This document shows positions 42,035-53,339 of a stretch of DNA of 60,000 nt, in pieces (the stretch's first letter is position 1; the number at the start of each line of letters is the position of its first letter). Under the pieces are notes generated by a model. That model saw only the letters and a list, made by a program, of their open reading frames with translations, had not been told where the DNA came from and searched no databases. A program made the translations under genes and the position numbers. Origin of the DNA: Liolophura sinensis (taxonomy: Eukaryota; Mollusca; Polyplacophora; Chitonida; Chitonidae); assembly GCF_032854445.1 (NCBI RefSeq), contig NC_088303.1:15757501-15817500 (forward strand), in the 5' to 3' direction.

Positions 42035-43545
42035 TATCAGTACAATTTCAACAAAAGTTTGCACCTGTGTGTTTTTAAAACGTTTACTTACAATTTTCAA
42101 AGGACCAATTCTGTTCTATACGTGCTACTACTATATATTAATAATTCAATCTTTCAACTGCTTCTGAAAAGGTGATCATATACTTCTTCACATGTAACAT
42201 ATACCAAGTGCCTTAGCACCAGTTTGTGGGGTTTTTTTTAACGTATCTTGAAAAATGCATTTTATAATACATTAAAAACTGCATAATTATGATATAAATG
42301 ATACACTATGCATATTAAGGTCGTTTAGTAGCGTTTCTACTCAATATATACGTCAATGCATGTCTAATGCCATGTTGAATATCTGTTACTCACCACAACC
42401 ATGCAAATCTGCTACCTCAGATCCTGTATATCCATGGAACCACGTCATTCAATAAATGTTACATCGTCAAGAAGTTAATACAATAAAAAAATAGTATATA
42501 GTATGTTTTATCTCGATTAGTAATAAATGTAAATAGCTATACGTGAGTTAATTTAGCATTTTCTCCACGTAGCATGTGCGTCTGATACAATATCTTTATT
42601 ATACAGGACGCTGTGTAATTTTCACAGAACCTATATTTAGTGAGACATCCTTCTATGTTCCTGCTGTCTCTAGTGTTAAGTTCCGTTATTTCATTATTAG
42701 GGCATTTCTACAAATCCACTTGTCCTCACTCCATTTTCAGATAGTTATATCTTCTCCTACTGACTTTTATATGCATGTTATGTAAGCACTGGGCGCGTTA
42801 CCCCATGTATGGTATATAGTGGCTGCTTGTGTGAAAGGGAGGGGCCCTTAATGAAAGAAATACCATGTATGTAGCATTTGGGAACAAGAACAACGGCATT
42901 CCGAGCCGTACATGACGTTACAGCTTTGTAACGTGGTGTTATAAAGAGGCTGCATAGCAATGCTTACTAGCAGGTTCTAGAAAGGTACATGACGCTTATA
43001 GTCTTTACATCGATACATTCCCTGAGGCTTGTGGTATATCTGGTCTCTTTTATAGTGTCTATTTGTTCTATTCATGTTTATCACAAACATAACACTTCAC
43101 TTCCATGCAACTTCTCATATGTCTACTTAAACATTATGTAAATCATACATAGGTCTACTCATATTGTATCATACAGAATGCATATTCTTGTTGAACGTGT
43201 TTTTACACATGGCTAAATAGTTCACGTATGTATATCTTTGTGTGTTCATTGCCTGGGATCTCTGGGAGCTGTAGTTTAGTACATACATGAATATTTGCTG
43301 TTTCTGCTAATTTCTGCTAATCGCCCTTAATGTATTAGTGCAGACCTACACATGCATAGTATCCGTGGAAATAAATTGTATATTATAGCGTTTCTTCATC
43401 AACTTTGGTATACAACGATTTGGGACGTTTTGTCAACTACTTCAGATGCTATACATGTGCAATGGTTTACATTCGCTGTTTGCTTAGTTCCATCTCCGCT
43501 TATGCGTACATTATCCATTATCATCCATGACATTATCAAAAGTTT
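42035..43545. other. Intergenic, nothing recognised
   Basis: AT-rich, no exon-like ORF or recognised repeat. Confidence 0.5.
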
Positions 43546-43548
43546 ACT

Positions 43549-43630
43549 CCCACAATGATGCTGACCGCCCTCCTATAAGTAAAATATTGCTGAGAGCGGC
43601 GTAAAATACCAATGAAATAAATAAATAAAT
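43549..43630 (+). mobile_element. SINE tail fragment
   Basis: CCCACAATGATGCTGACCGC, then a diverged ATATTGCTGAGAGCGGCGTA and a (AATA)n tail. Confidence 0.75.
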
Positions 43631-43634
43631 CAAG

Positions 43635-45040
43635 ATTTTAAATTCACTTAAGTTTAATGCACCAAAGCTTTGTAAATGTGATCCATTTTTCATATACAGT
43701 TAAATAGCACAAATGTCGAAAATGCTTATATTCATCTGTAAAGATGACGGTGAGCTATACCTAATCCTCTGTAACTGTGTCTAAGGGTTAGTCTTTATAG
43801 GTTTGGCATACGTACAACACACGTTTGAAGATCTCAAACGCACTGGGTCCAAAGTCCACATGCTCAAAGGAAGTGGGCGGGTTCCTGTTTTCATATATGG
43901 TCAATTGGATCAAAGGGGCGTGTCCACAAAACTGAAAGAAAAACTAGGTCTTTTACAGATGTAGGTCAGAGCTTGATCCTATTTCTCTCAGGTCTATGTG
44001 ATGAAATTCGTGAAAATAGATTAAAAAACATAATTAACACTGTTCGTACTACTGTGGCGTCAATAATAACCGAAGTCATCTCAAATATTCTTTAACAAAA
44101 TCCCAGCTTTTTGTAGGCGTAGGTGGAATATGTTACGGTGCTGTGCAAACAAAAACAACTGCGATTTCTTGTTAGTCTCTGTGACAGTCTTTTCACCCCC
44201 TCCATAATTTACCACATCTCCGAAATGTTCGTGATTGTCATCATTCTAATAGCGTGGAACTTAAAGAAGCGCTGACTAAACAGGATCTTTGAATCATCAA
44301 GCGATACAAAGACGGTGCTGGTAGGGGGTGGTAGTGCAGGGATTGTGTTTGTGTGTGGTGGGGAAGGGGGCGAATGGACATTCGATGGACAGTGATATTG
44401 TCATATATTGCTAAATCAATCAATATATAACAAAATGTATATTTCTTCAAGGCTTACTAACCACTACTTCCCCTACTCCAATTGAAACTTTGCAAAAAAG
44501 AATATCGTTAAATATTGAAGCCTGTCATAAATTCAATCTTGCCATTAGATTATAGTAATAAAAGTGAATTTCAAGTAATTCTTCACTAATTGAGCACTGC
44601 CATTTAAACAAATACACATACAGGTAAACTTCAGATGAGTTTTGTTTTTAAAGATCTAGCATTGCTACCCTTTTAGGTTAAAGGATGTATGTCTGTCACT
44701 GACACATGGATAAAAAGGTGGGGGAATTATTAGGAGTCAGGTTTGTTTGTACTTATCAAAGATGAAAAACACTGTCGTTCATACATGTAAGTGACTCACA
44801 CAAGCTAGTCATGGCTTACCGTACAGCAAAGATTGTCACTGCATGAACCCCAAACTTTTGCGCATGTGTATAAAGGCATGACAAGAAGCACTAACCAATC
44901 AGTGACTAGCTCCCACCATATGTGTGTATGTGTGCAAAAGCAAAGTGTATTGGGAGATCACGGTAAAGCTGGACTGTAGATTAAAGGTAAAAAATACAAT
45001 TTTGTGTGTGTTTTATTTCATATGAAACTGGTTACGGCAT
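43635..45040. other. Intergenic, nothing recognised
   Basis: No gene-like or repeat feature beyond short AT-rich stretches. Confidence 0.45.
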
Positions 45041-45048
45041 TCCTACCA

Positions 45049-45165
45049 ACATGTATAAACAGTTCACGAGCATGTCCACCTCCATGCATAAATAGTTCAC
45101 GAGCATGTCCACTGCCATGCTTAAATAGTTTATATACGGGCATGTCCACCGCGATGAATAAACTT
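45049..45165 (+). repeat. ~38-bp tandem repeat, 3 copies
   Basis: ATAAACAGTTCACGAGCATG and TCCACCTCCATG recur three times. The third copy is more diverged. Confidence 0.8.
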
Positions 45166-45259
45166 TTTACTGTCGACCGTTATCCATCAAGCAGTGTAGC
45201 ATAAAGCACATATATCTGTCATCAAACCTATCTGTATCCGATAGCTTTGATGTGTTTAT

Positions 45260-45560
45260 ATGTATGTATGCATGGGGATTTACGCCGTACTTCAGTCATA
45301 TGAAAGTCATATACTGTGGCAGGGCGACTCCATGCCGCCACGGTGCTGCCGCCACTGAAACATCATGCTGAAGACACCAAACATGACACCCCACCCAGTC
45401 GCATTATACTAGCACTGGGCCAATCAGTCGTGTTTCTTGATCCTACCTCCCAGTACCGAGTGCCAACCGAGGCATCAACAAGTATCATTGTTAAAGTCTT
45501 TGGTAAGGCCCGATCCCGGTTTGATTTGGAGTCTCTTGACCACCGAAGCGGTCGAGGTAT
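45260..45560. repeat. Dispersed repeat fragment
   Basis: Begins with GGGATTTACGCCGTACTTCA, like an antisense SINE tail. It continues with GAAGACACCAAACATGACAC, CCCACCCAGTCGCATTATAC and CCTCCCAGTACCGAGTGCCA, a combination I recall as a common molluscan repeat. The 82-codon frame across it is therefore probably not a gene. Confidence 0.45.
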
Positions 45561-45579
45561 GTAGCTGGTGTCCATATAT

Positions 45580-45900
45580 ACTAGCTGGTGAGTCCAGTAT
45601 AACGTCTAGTATCTGCTTGATAGGCCCGTTGTTACTATATATTTCGGGTGTCATGTCTGGTGTCCTCTCGGGCCGGTGTTAGCATATACTGTGGATGTAT
45701 ATAGGCCGTCCTGTCTGGTTTCTGGTGTTAGCATATATATACTGAGGAGGAGTCTCGTGTGGTTCCTGGTGTCTGGGTCGCCCATTATTATAATATACCG
45801 TGAATCCTGGGCGTCAGGTCTAATGACCTGTCGGGCTGGTGTTAGCATATACTATGATATGCTGTGGTATCGTGTCTGTTATGGTGGCATGTGATATTTC
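45580..45900 (+). repeat. Degenerate tandem repeat
   Basis: CTGGTGTTAGCATATA recurs (about 45672, 45723, 45837) with intervening GTCTGGT/TCTGGTGTC pieces. Irregular units of roughly 50-110 bases. Confidence 0.55.
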
Positions 45901-46352
45901 ACCGAGGCAGTGCTATGTATGTATCTGCATTAGCATATTGCTACAAGGAGACACCGTCTTAAAAAGACCGATTTAACGCTGGAATAGAAACGATAAATAT
46001 TAAGTAAAACAAATACAAACAGCGTAAACACATGATGAATATATGACCTCACATCAAATGCTGAAACAATCGTAATAAGCCTTAACTGGCGTGAGTGTCA
46101 AATGTATCTTTAACGTCATCAGAGAGACTCGCATGCAGAGAGGAAAACTTGTTCCATCGCCTGGATTATACCGTCACAAACATAGGCTACTATAATTACT
46201 TAGTCCACACATACGCACATGAAGAGAATTACTCATTTTTAAGCTCAATGTGCGTTCGGTTCAACGTCCGCATCAAATAACAGTTGATCATGATTGGCAA
46301 TTTTATGTGTTACCCGGCAGTAACTGTATATTCTAAATTAACAGATTATAAT

Positions 46353-46597
46353 TTATTTATTTATTTATTTGATTGGTGTTTTACCCCTTACTCAAGAATA
46401 TTTCACTTATACAACGGCGGCCAGTATTATGCTGGGTGGAAACCGGGCAGAGCCATCCGCAGGTTGCTGCAAGACCATCCCAAGCACGCCGGAGAGGAAG
46501 CCAGCATGAGCTGAACTCACAGGGACCGCATTGGTGAGGGACTCCTGGGTCATTACGCTGCGATAGCGCGCTAACCAACTGAGCCACGGAGGACCCC
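46353..46597 (-). mobile_element. Full-length main-family SINE with 10-bp target duplication
   Basis: Flanked by AGATTATAAT (46343-46352, 46598-46607). The minus strand reads GGGGTCCTCCGTGGCTCAGT (A box), then GTGAGTTCAGCTCATGCTGG (B box region), the body, and the TCAAATAAATAAATAAAT tail. A 14-base part of the middle is missing compared with 48249-48521. Confidence 0.95.
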
Positions 46598-46709
46598 AGA
46601 TTATAATAATCATGCGCTTAATGTTCACTTGAACGGTCTTACAGTATACAGCAAATAGATATTTAGTCTTGACTGAAATTACCCACCGATTTCACGAATA
46701 TATATGGGG

Positions 46710-46712
<3 letters not shown>

Positions 46713-46764
<52 letters not shown>
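46713..46764. repeat. (AT)n microsatellite
   Basis: About 26 dinucleotide copies, flanked on both sides by ATATATGGGGAAAA. The flanks are themselves a duplication. Confidence 0.97.
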
Positions 46765-46766
<2 letters not shown>

Positions 46767-46839
46767 GGAAAACTGAAAAGAAATGGTGGCCATGCTCTCT
46801 TCTTTACTCTCTTCCTTGGTAGGGAGGTGGGGGGAGGGA

Positions 46840-47195
46840 CTGCCCTTTAGCCTAATGGTAGAAGGGTGGTCTACGAACCCAAAGACCCAAAGGCTACGAT
46901 CAAGTATTTTCGAAGTAAGATAGACATAGGTCTATGATATATGCAGAGATTTCATATAGTACAATGCTGTAGTGCTGGACTTCCCAAAATTTTCTTTACC
47001 ATGTTCAATTAAATCAACAGTGACCTGCATGTGACGACCGATTCATCTAAGAGTTAACTGGGTTCACAGGATAGCGATCACAGTTTCGACAGATGACTTG
47101 CTTCTTGGCCCTGACCATCTACTTTCTCAAAGAAAGCAACAGCTCTGTATCCACTTAAACATAATCAATCGACAAAACGAACTTGTATATTTCAT
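46840..47195. other. Intergenic; weak tRNA-like stretch
   Basis: CCTTTAGCCTAATGGTAGAA at 46843-46862 looks like an A box, but nothing follows to support a tRNA or SINE. Nothing else seen. Confidence 0.35.
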
Positions 47196-47202
47196 TATAT
47201 TT

Positions 47203-47290
47203 TGGCGCTATCACTGGCTCAACCAGTAAAACTAACTCTCTCTGTAGTTGATAAAGGCAAAGGAGGTCGTATGTTCGAATCCATCTCTCG
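47203..47290 (+). repeat. tRNA-like SINE head
   Basis: CACTGGCTCAACCAGTAAAA (A-box-like) and a consensus B box, GTTCGAATCC (47273-47282), about 55 bases apart. No closing acceptor stem, so it is taken as SINE-derived. Confidence 0.45.
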
Positions 47291-47380
47291 CTGGGCTCGG
47301 TCGGACAATGCACGCTGATCCAACACGTAAATAGAGCCTGTACAGATCTCATTCCCTCCAGTTACATAACACTTGAACCT

Positions 47381-47454
47381 GGTCGTTGTATAAGCGCACT
47401 ATTCTTGAATATGCTGTGGTCGTTGTATAAGCGCACTATTCTTGAATATGATGT
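47381..47454 (+). repeat. 37-bp tandem duplication
   Basis: GGTCGTTGTATAAGCGCACT + ATTCTTGAATATG, twice, with one mismatch. Confidence 0.95.
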
Positions 47455-47564
47455 GAAAATATAATCATATCATCTATACACTTAAGAATAAACCACACAT
47501 CGATCTACACAACCACGCCTTTTGTTGCTTTTAGGGGGAAAGTTTGCTAAGTATGTGGCAATTT

Positions 47565-47650
47565 TGTTATCTCTACAATACACCTGACCACTGTCGTCTT
47601 ATTTAAATGAAATATTCTGACGCACGACGTCAAATAAAATGAGTATATAT
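47565..47650 (+). mobile_element. Degraded SINE tail
   Basis: CTGTCGTCTTATTTAAATGA, then AATATTCTGACGCACGACGT and CAAATAAAATGA mirror the SINE 3' end. An AT run follows. Confidence 0.5.
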
Positions 47651-48248
47651 ATATATTACAAAACGCGTGTGCAGCACTAACGTTTTCTCAACATAATCCG
47701 GTATGTGTAGGCCGAGCACGGGATTTCTTCAGACGTCAAGAGCGGGGCCCTGGGGCACATATTTTCTAGTTGTTTAGGCCTATTGCACAACAAGCATGAC
47801 CCAAATGGTAATACCCCCACACAGTGGGGATTTTTACTTTGGTATAACTGGGTCAAGCAATGTCAAGGAAGTGGGATGTGTCATTTATCTATTTGGTTAT
47901 GCTCTGATAACTGTGGATCCTCATTACATTATGTTTACAGATCATCGTTATTTGGACTTTAGTCGTTAGCCTGTTTACAATAGTGGTGAATTCCCAAATG
48001 TGCATGCATGATATTTACACCTACAGTCTGGATCAGTCAGGCAGTCATTGACATGAGAGAGTCATGCCTATAGCATACTCGAACATTATGAGTAAATGGG
48101 AGGAAGTAGCACACACGCATAGAAAGAATTATTTTCTGCTTAAAAGTATTCTTATATTTTATATATTTTGAAGTCAAGTTGATAACCGTCCTTTTAACCA
48201 CAAATAACAACAACAATCAAACAAATATCTATTTGCTTAGCTATTTGG

Positions 48249-48521
48249 GTGAGGGGCCTGCGTGGCTCAGTTGGTTAGCGCGCTATCGCAGCGTAATGAT
48301 CCAGGAGCGTCTCACCAATGCGGTCACTCTGAGTTCAAGTCCAGCTCATGCTGGCTTCCTCTCCGGCGGTACGTGGGAAGGTCTGGCAACCTGCGGATGG
48401 TCTTTGGGTTTCCCCCCGGCTATGCCGGGTTTCGACCCACCATAATGCTGGCCGCCGTCGTATAAGTGAAATATTCATGAGTACGGCGTAAAACACCAAT
48501 CAAATAAATAAATAAATAAAC
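48249..48521 (+). mobile_element. Full-length main-family tRNA-derived SINE with 8-bp target duplication
   Basis: Best copy in the window, about 273 bp. A box in GCGTGGCTCAGTTGGTTAGC, B box in GAGTTCAAGTCCAGC (48332-48346), body CTCTCCGGCGGTACGTGGGA, conserved tail CCGCCGTCGTATAAGTGAAA and ATCAAATAAATAAATAAATA. Flanked by CTATTTGG (48241-48248, 48522-48529). The element carries the internal RNA polymerase III promoter expected of a SINE and no protein. Confidence 0.95.
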
Positions 48522-48536
48522 CTATTTGGCTGTTGC

Positions 48537-48640
48537 TTGTTAACACCATACTCAAGGGATACCATAATCAGTTTTATGAGATGGAAGATACGGACTAAAA
48601 CAACCGACATTTGGCAAGTTAATTTTCCACATGTCACGTA
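48537..48640. mobile_element. Fragment of the second SINE family body
   Basis: ACACCATACTCAAGGGATAC, CAGTTTTATGAGATGGAAGA, CCGACATTTGGCAAGTTAAT and CACATGTCACGT match, in order, the body of the element at 30852-31152. Confidence 0.55.
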
Positions 48641-48644
48641 CAGA

Positions 48645-49320
48645 ATTGCATACAATATTGTAGAAAACAAGTGCCGTACTGTGGAAACCGTCGGAAACAG
48701 CCACAAAGAGTGCTTTTCAAGACTGTAACGTCTTCGCAGATCCTTGGCTTGGTGTCATTATATATATGTTCTGATTGGATGATGCATCATGGCTGGTGTC
48801 CTCACCATGCTTGAGAAGTGAGGCAGCGAGCTATAAACTTGTTGATAATGGGGCTAGACACAAGTTATGTTAAATCCGATGTTCGATGTTTTATTTTCTG
48901 GTGAATAGAAAATTTGTGTTGAAAAAAATGTATGAATAAACGGGGTTAGCAATTTGTTGCCTGAGAATTACTTACCCCGATTCGGTCAACGGAGGTATAT
49001 GACCTGTGTTAGACTACATGGACCAGGCCCGTTCACCGACCATAATTAAAAACAATGACAAAAACGAACGCTGTTTAATTATAATATATAATAAGAAGAC
49101 GATGAATTTCACATTTGACAGTCTGGTGGTGCATAAAGTCCAGTAATTTTCACAGAAACAACGCTCATATTTAGAACGGTGGAAACTGTGTTGACCAAAA
49201 TAAACCACCTAACAAAGATGCGAGAGCTGGGTTTGACATATGGCTATAATTGGGTATAGGCAGTGTGCTTTCTCGTAAATGTGAAGTATTGTTATCAAAT
49301 AAAGAACACACATATTTTTA
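48645..49320. other. Intergenic, nothing recognised
   Basis: No exon-like ORF, RNA gene or clear repeat. Confidence 0.45.
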
Positions 49321-49327
49321 TGCATAT

Positions 49328-49400
49328 TTTATTTATTTGATTGTTGCCTAGAAATTCTCACCTCCACGATGTAAGTCAGTTTTATGGGTGGAGAGAGAAG
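49328..49400 (-). mobile_element. SINE-related fragment
   Basis: ATTTTATTTATTTGATTGTT, then TCCACGATGTAAGTCAGTTT. A tail-like start with a body that fits the second family weakly. Confidence 0.35.
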
Positions 49401-49744
49401 ACGCCTGTATATACTCATTTTTTACACTTTTTAAAAATGGCCGTAAATGTTTTCTAAAAAAAAGTTCAGCCCTTGACCAGGCAAAGTGTAATTCAAGTTT
49501 GGCATCTTCATGGACTTTATTCCTTTTTGACAGAAAACGCATTCCTTTCCTTCTGCCCACCTTCCCCTCATCCATCCACCCCTCCCTTCCTTACTCACTC
49601 TCTCCATCCGCTGGGGAGGTCGGGGTGATGGGAGAGGTTCCTCCCCGACCTCCGTGGCTTGAAAGTTACCAGGCCAGCCTGAAACAATGGCCCAGGAGCC
49701 TCTCGATGTGATCATTGTGAGATCTAATCAAGCTCATCTACCAG

Positions 49745-49790
49745 GAACGATTGACGTGAAACATCAATCAAGTAAATAAATAAATAAACC
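49745..49790 (+). mobile_element. SINE tail fragment
   Basis: ACGTGAAACATCAATCAAGT followed by AAATAAATAAATAAACC. Confidence 0.45.
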
Positions 49791-49798
49791 CCTCCCTC

Positions 49799-49897
49799 CG
49801 TCCATCCACCCACACTTTCATCTCCCTCACTCCATCCATCCATCCATCCATCTGTCCATCCATCATCCACCATCCATCCATCCATCCACCCACCCAT
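49799..49897. repeat. (CCAT)n-type low-complexity repeat
   Basis: Imperfect CCATCCATCCAT tracts broken by CCACC and CTGT. Confidence 0.95.
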
Positions 49898-49899
49898 CT

Positions 49900-52290
49900 T
49901 TCTTGTCACGTGAACCATTTTAAATTATGTCGATATTCTTTGTTGAAAGGTTGAGCATTGTGTCAGCTTTCGAAAGATTTCGTCAACTACAGATGAATTC
50001 TCTAATTCGTGACGAAGCAACTCAAACGGAAATCAAACATGATTATAAATATCTAAATTTACTTTGTCCTTTGTCTTGAACACAGCCAAGTCTTGATATC
50101 TGTGATTGCATGTCGTGTGGGCAACTTCAGCTGTCATGGTCCAAATATTTATATCTCATTGCTATCGGCCGATATATACCACAAACCTAGTATAATGCTG
50201 TGCAAAAGCTCAGTTGAAGCCATTGATTCATTTTTATGTCAACAAAACAGCGAAACCTCAAATCCTGGTTGATCTGTTACTTCAGCCATGCTGTCAGAAT
50301 GGCATAATCGGTGTATTCGTCATTTCATCAAACCACATACAGCTGGATGCTAAATACCCGCCTCATGAGACACGAGGAGATAGTTAATACTTCAATAATA
50401 CCCATCCGCATCGAGAAGTAGATAGGTTGTATATTTATATATGTAATAATATAATATATATGTAAGCATATATGAGCATTTGTGATGTTAGGCGGAAGTG
50501 AATCGCTGTTTTTTTTTTTTTTTTGTTTTTTTTTTTTATTTAATTGTGTGTCTCCAGCCAATGAAAAGTCTGCTAGTCCTGGAAGTATCATGTAATTACG
50601 TTTATACCAGTGATAAAATTGTGTTATTATTCTATTTCGGAAATACCCGCTCGGTGTAAATGATCCGGCTATAGGCAAGAGTGTTGCTGTGATCGCCAGA
50701 TTGCTCAACACTGGCAGTGAATCATTCACGAACATAGCGTTATGTCGCTTGTGTGTATCTATATCCACCAACCCTGGCTATCTCATGCCATCACTTTAGT
50801 AGAAATAGATCGACTAAGGAAAGTACATAGGCAACGTGATGATTTTTAATCATTTATTTATACATTTTGTAGTTGTTTCAGTGGAAACACACTTATTATC
50901 GTTTCGTAATACTAGACGTTCAATGGTTGTTTTTAAATGTCCATGGTTGTTCTATTTTGAAGTAATAAAATCAATCCAGGATAAAATTCCACAACAAAGT
51001 ATAACTTTTTGCATTTTTTGTATTTTAATAAGCGGTTTAAGTGCGCACCCGCATATAGTCATATAGCACAGCTGAAGTTTTTTTGTCCATTCACGTCACC
51101 AATGGCATATACTATTGTTGTTTGGGATAACATTTCACTAGCCAGTAAAAGTCTGATAAAGATAGAATTAACAATTAAGCATTTATTTCTTTTTTGTCAC
51201 TGATGAAAATGTGAGATGTTGTTTTCGAGATACCCCATTTATCCGGCTATGGATACAGTGTTGCTGTCCGAGACTGAGTAAAACATCAACGTATACCTGA
51301 TGACAGTTAGTCTTTTTGGACCGTGGCTTTCGTTTCTTTTTCTAGAAAACTGCAAATCGCAGTTATTAAAACGTTGGCAGCAAAATTCTCTCGGATATTC
51401 TCACTTAGGGTCTTGGCGTTTATTCTTTTAAGTCACTTTATAATTTGGCGGACATCGAGAAAAATCCTAAATTTGTAGGTAATTTGTACCAAATTGTATC
51501 CCAAAGTACGCACTGTTGACAACACCTTAAAATATTTGAGGTACGATCAATAGTTTTTTCGCTAGAAGTGTCCAAATGATATCATTGTATTTCAGAAATA
51601 GAAATTTAACTCTAGGGCAATTGGACAATGATGTGCTCTTAATTGCCTTGTTTATCGTGCATGATTTTCCAGAGCGGACTGTGTATCTTAGTACGTGTAT
51701 ATCAGCAAAGCTGTGTTACTGAACGATTGTCACGAACATTGTCATATCGCGAACTGATCTGTACTGACGCAGAAGCCGAAAACCACTTGGGCAATCTGCT
51801 TGGAAGCTGTAAAAATACAAGCAGTTCTACTTTTTCTTGTACTCTTATGTACCATTTTCTTTTCTTTTTTGTACAAAATAGGTTACAATCACTGACACTA
51901 TATATACAGCCAACCTGAATGTTTCATAGTTCAGCTTGTCGACACCATACACTCATGTAATTATCTACTCGCCTACATCGCCCTTTTCCACCTGTCCCAC
52001 ATAGGCCTGTAGTTATTACGTTGCAGCTATCTATACTTACACTGCTCATTCTCATACCTCACTGACAAACCCTGCTGCCAACTGTTTAGCCATGTTACAC
52101 TGAACAAGCAGAGGACGATGTCATGGATTTGTGTATTCAGCATTCAGTCACTCATCAATATTATTGACCTCTTCTCTCATTGCTTTCATTGACTGCTCAG
52201 TTTTCAAAAGCTAAGCCCCCTTCCCATCAACACCACGCATCTTATATGGCTTTGTGCATGATCCACGCTACATTCGTTTTAATATTCACG
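49900..52290. other. Intergenic; poly(T) tract only
   Basis: T-rich run at 50509-50538. ORFs up to 147 codons (50328-50771) read as chance frames. No domain or splice pattern seen. Confidence 0.45.
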
Positions 52291-52303
52291 TTTCGTAAAT
52301 TTG

Positions 52304-52465
52304 CGAATCGGGCCATACGTGTGAAGGTCTGTCATCAACCAGCGGATGGTCGTAGGTTTCCCCCGGACTCTGCCCTGTTTCCTCCCACCATAATGCTGCC
52401 CGCCGTCGCATAACTGAAATATTCTTGCGTACGGCGTAAAACAACAATCAAATACATAAAAAAAA
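52304..52465 (+). mobile_element. SINE, 5'-truncated, with probable target duplication
   Basis: TGGTCGTAGGTTTCCCCCGG, CCACCATAATGCTGCCCGCC and the CAATCAAATACATAAA tail. Flanked by TAAATTTG (52296-52303, 52466-52473). Confidence 0.85.
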
Positions 52466-52547
52466 TAAATTTGAGAAATAAAACTTTATCGAAATGCTAA
52501 AACAATGCGTCTTCTTAGTATATTCGGGGTATCTATCATCTGCTATC

Positions 52548-52660
52548 ATTTGCTCCCGGCACTCCGGTTTCCTGCACTCACAAGCCTGAACGCCGCCATA
52601 TTAGAGGAAACTTCTTGAGCAAGGTGTTAAAAACAACCAAGCTCTCAATCAACATATACA
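52548..52660 (+). mobile_element. Diverged SINE fragment
   Basis: CTCCCGGCACTCCGGTTTCC, then GAACGCCGCCATATTAGAGG and TTCTTGAGCAAGGTGTTAAA match the main SINE tail in order but poorly. Confidence 0.5.
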
Positions 52661-53144
52661 TTTGCACTATGCTGAGCCTATTGGTGGATCAACATGTCGT
52701 TACCATAGAGTAGCCGTAAATGTCTACAAAACGTAAACTGTTTCCCCTGGTTTACGGTAAAACGCATACATCAAAACCACACGCTGAGCTCATATGTCCG
52801 TGTCGCGTTTTCAGATTGAGTGTCATAGCCATATATGAAGGCAGCTTAAGGTATCAAGAGAGGCAGCATAATACAAGTAAAGATGACAAGTATGTTGGAA
52901 CGGTTCAAGGGCGGACAGGGACCCAGTACTATGTCTACTTTCACTTCCTTTTTTCGGGGCTTCGCGTTCGTTATACTCGGCAGTCAGGGTAATTTAACAA
53001 TATCCGATGTTTGCTTGTAGATGTCCCTGATTTTCAATGTTGCTTCCGTGGTACCACGAAGACGTCCACTGTTATCCACAGCCAATGAGTCGGCCTCGTC
53101 CACACATTATCAAGACAGTCGTTATATAAGAGTAATATTCGTCA

Positions 53145-53330
53145 TTATTTACTTATTTATTTATTCATTTATGTTTGATCTTGTACTTTTGTAAGAGTAC
53201 TTCATCTACACGACTGAAAGGCATCGGTCAGGGTTTCGGTGGATCCAATGGGATCTGCATGGATTCAATGAGTTACACCTTAAACCGCCGAGCCAACCAA
53301 GTTAAACCGACACGCACATGACTGAACATT
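53145..53330 (-). repeat. Possible antisense SINE of another family
   Basis: A TTTATTTATTTATTC start, a body with CATCGGTCAGGGTTTCGGTG, and an end with CCGCCGAGCCAACCAAGT, which is an antisense A-box-like stretch (TTGGCTCGGCGG). Confidence 0.35.
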
Positions 53331-53339
53331 CGGATTGAA

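Noticed and set aside
45316-45564. 82-codon frame (PSRIILALGQSVVFLDPTSQ...)
   Set aside because: It lies in a dispersed repeat and has no domain; the antisense strand is open as well.
46381-46628. Frames reading MAQLVSALSQRNDPG here and at 48262-48465
   Set aside because: They are the same SINE translated in two places; SINEs carry no protein gene.
47203-47290. Functional tRNA gene
   Set aside because: A and B boxes are present but the acceptor stem does not close. The same holds for 28627 and 32146.
50328-50771. 147-codon antisense ORF
   Set aside because: It crosses a poly(T) tract (a Lys run in translation) and has no recognisable domain or splice context.
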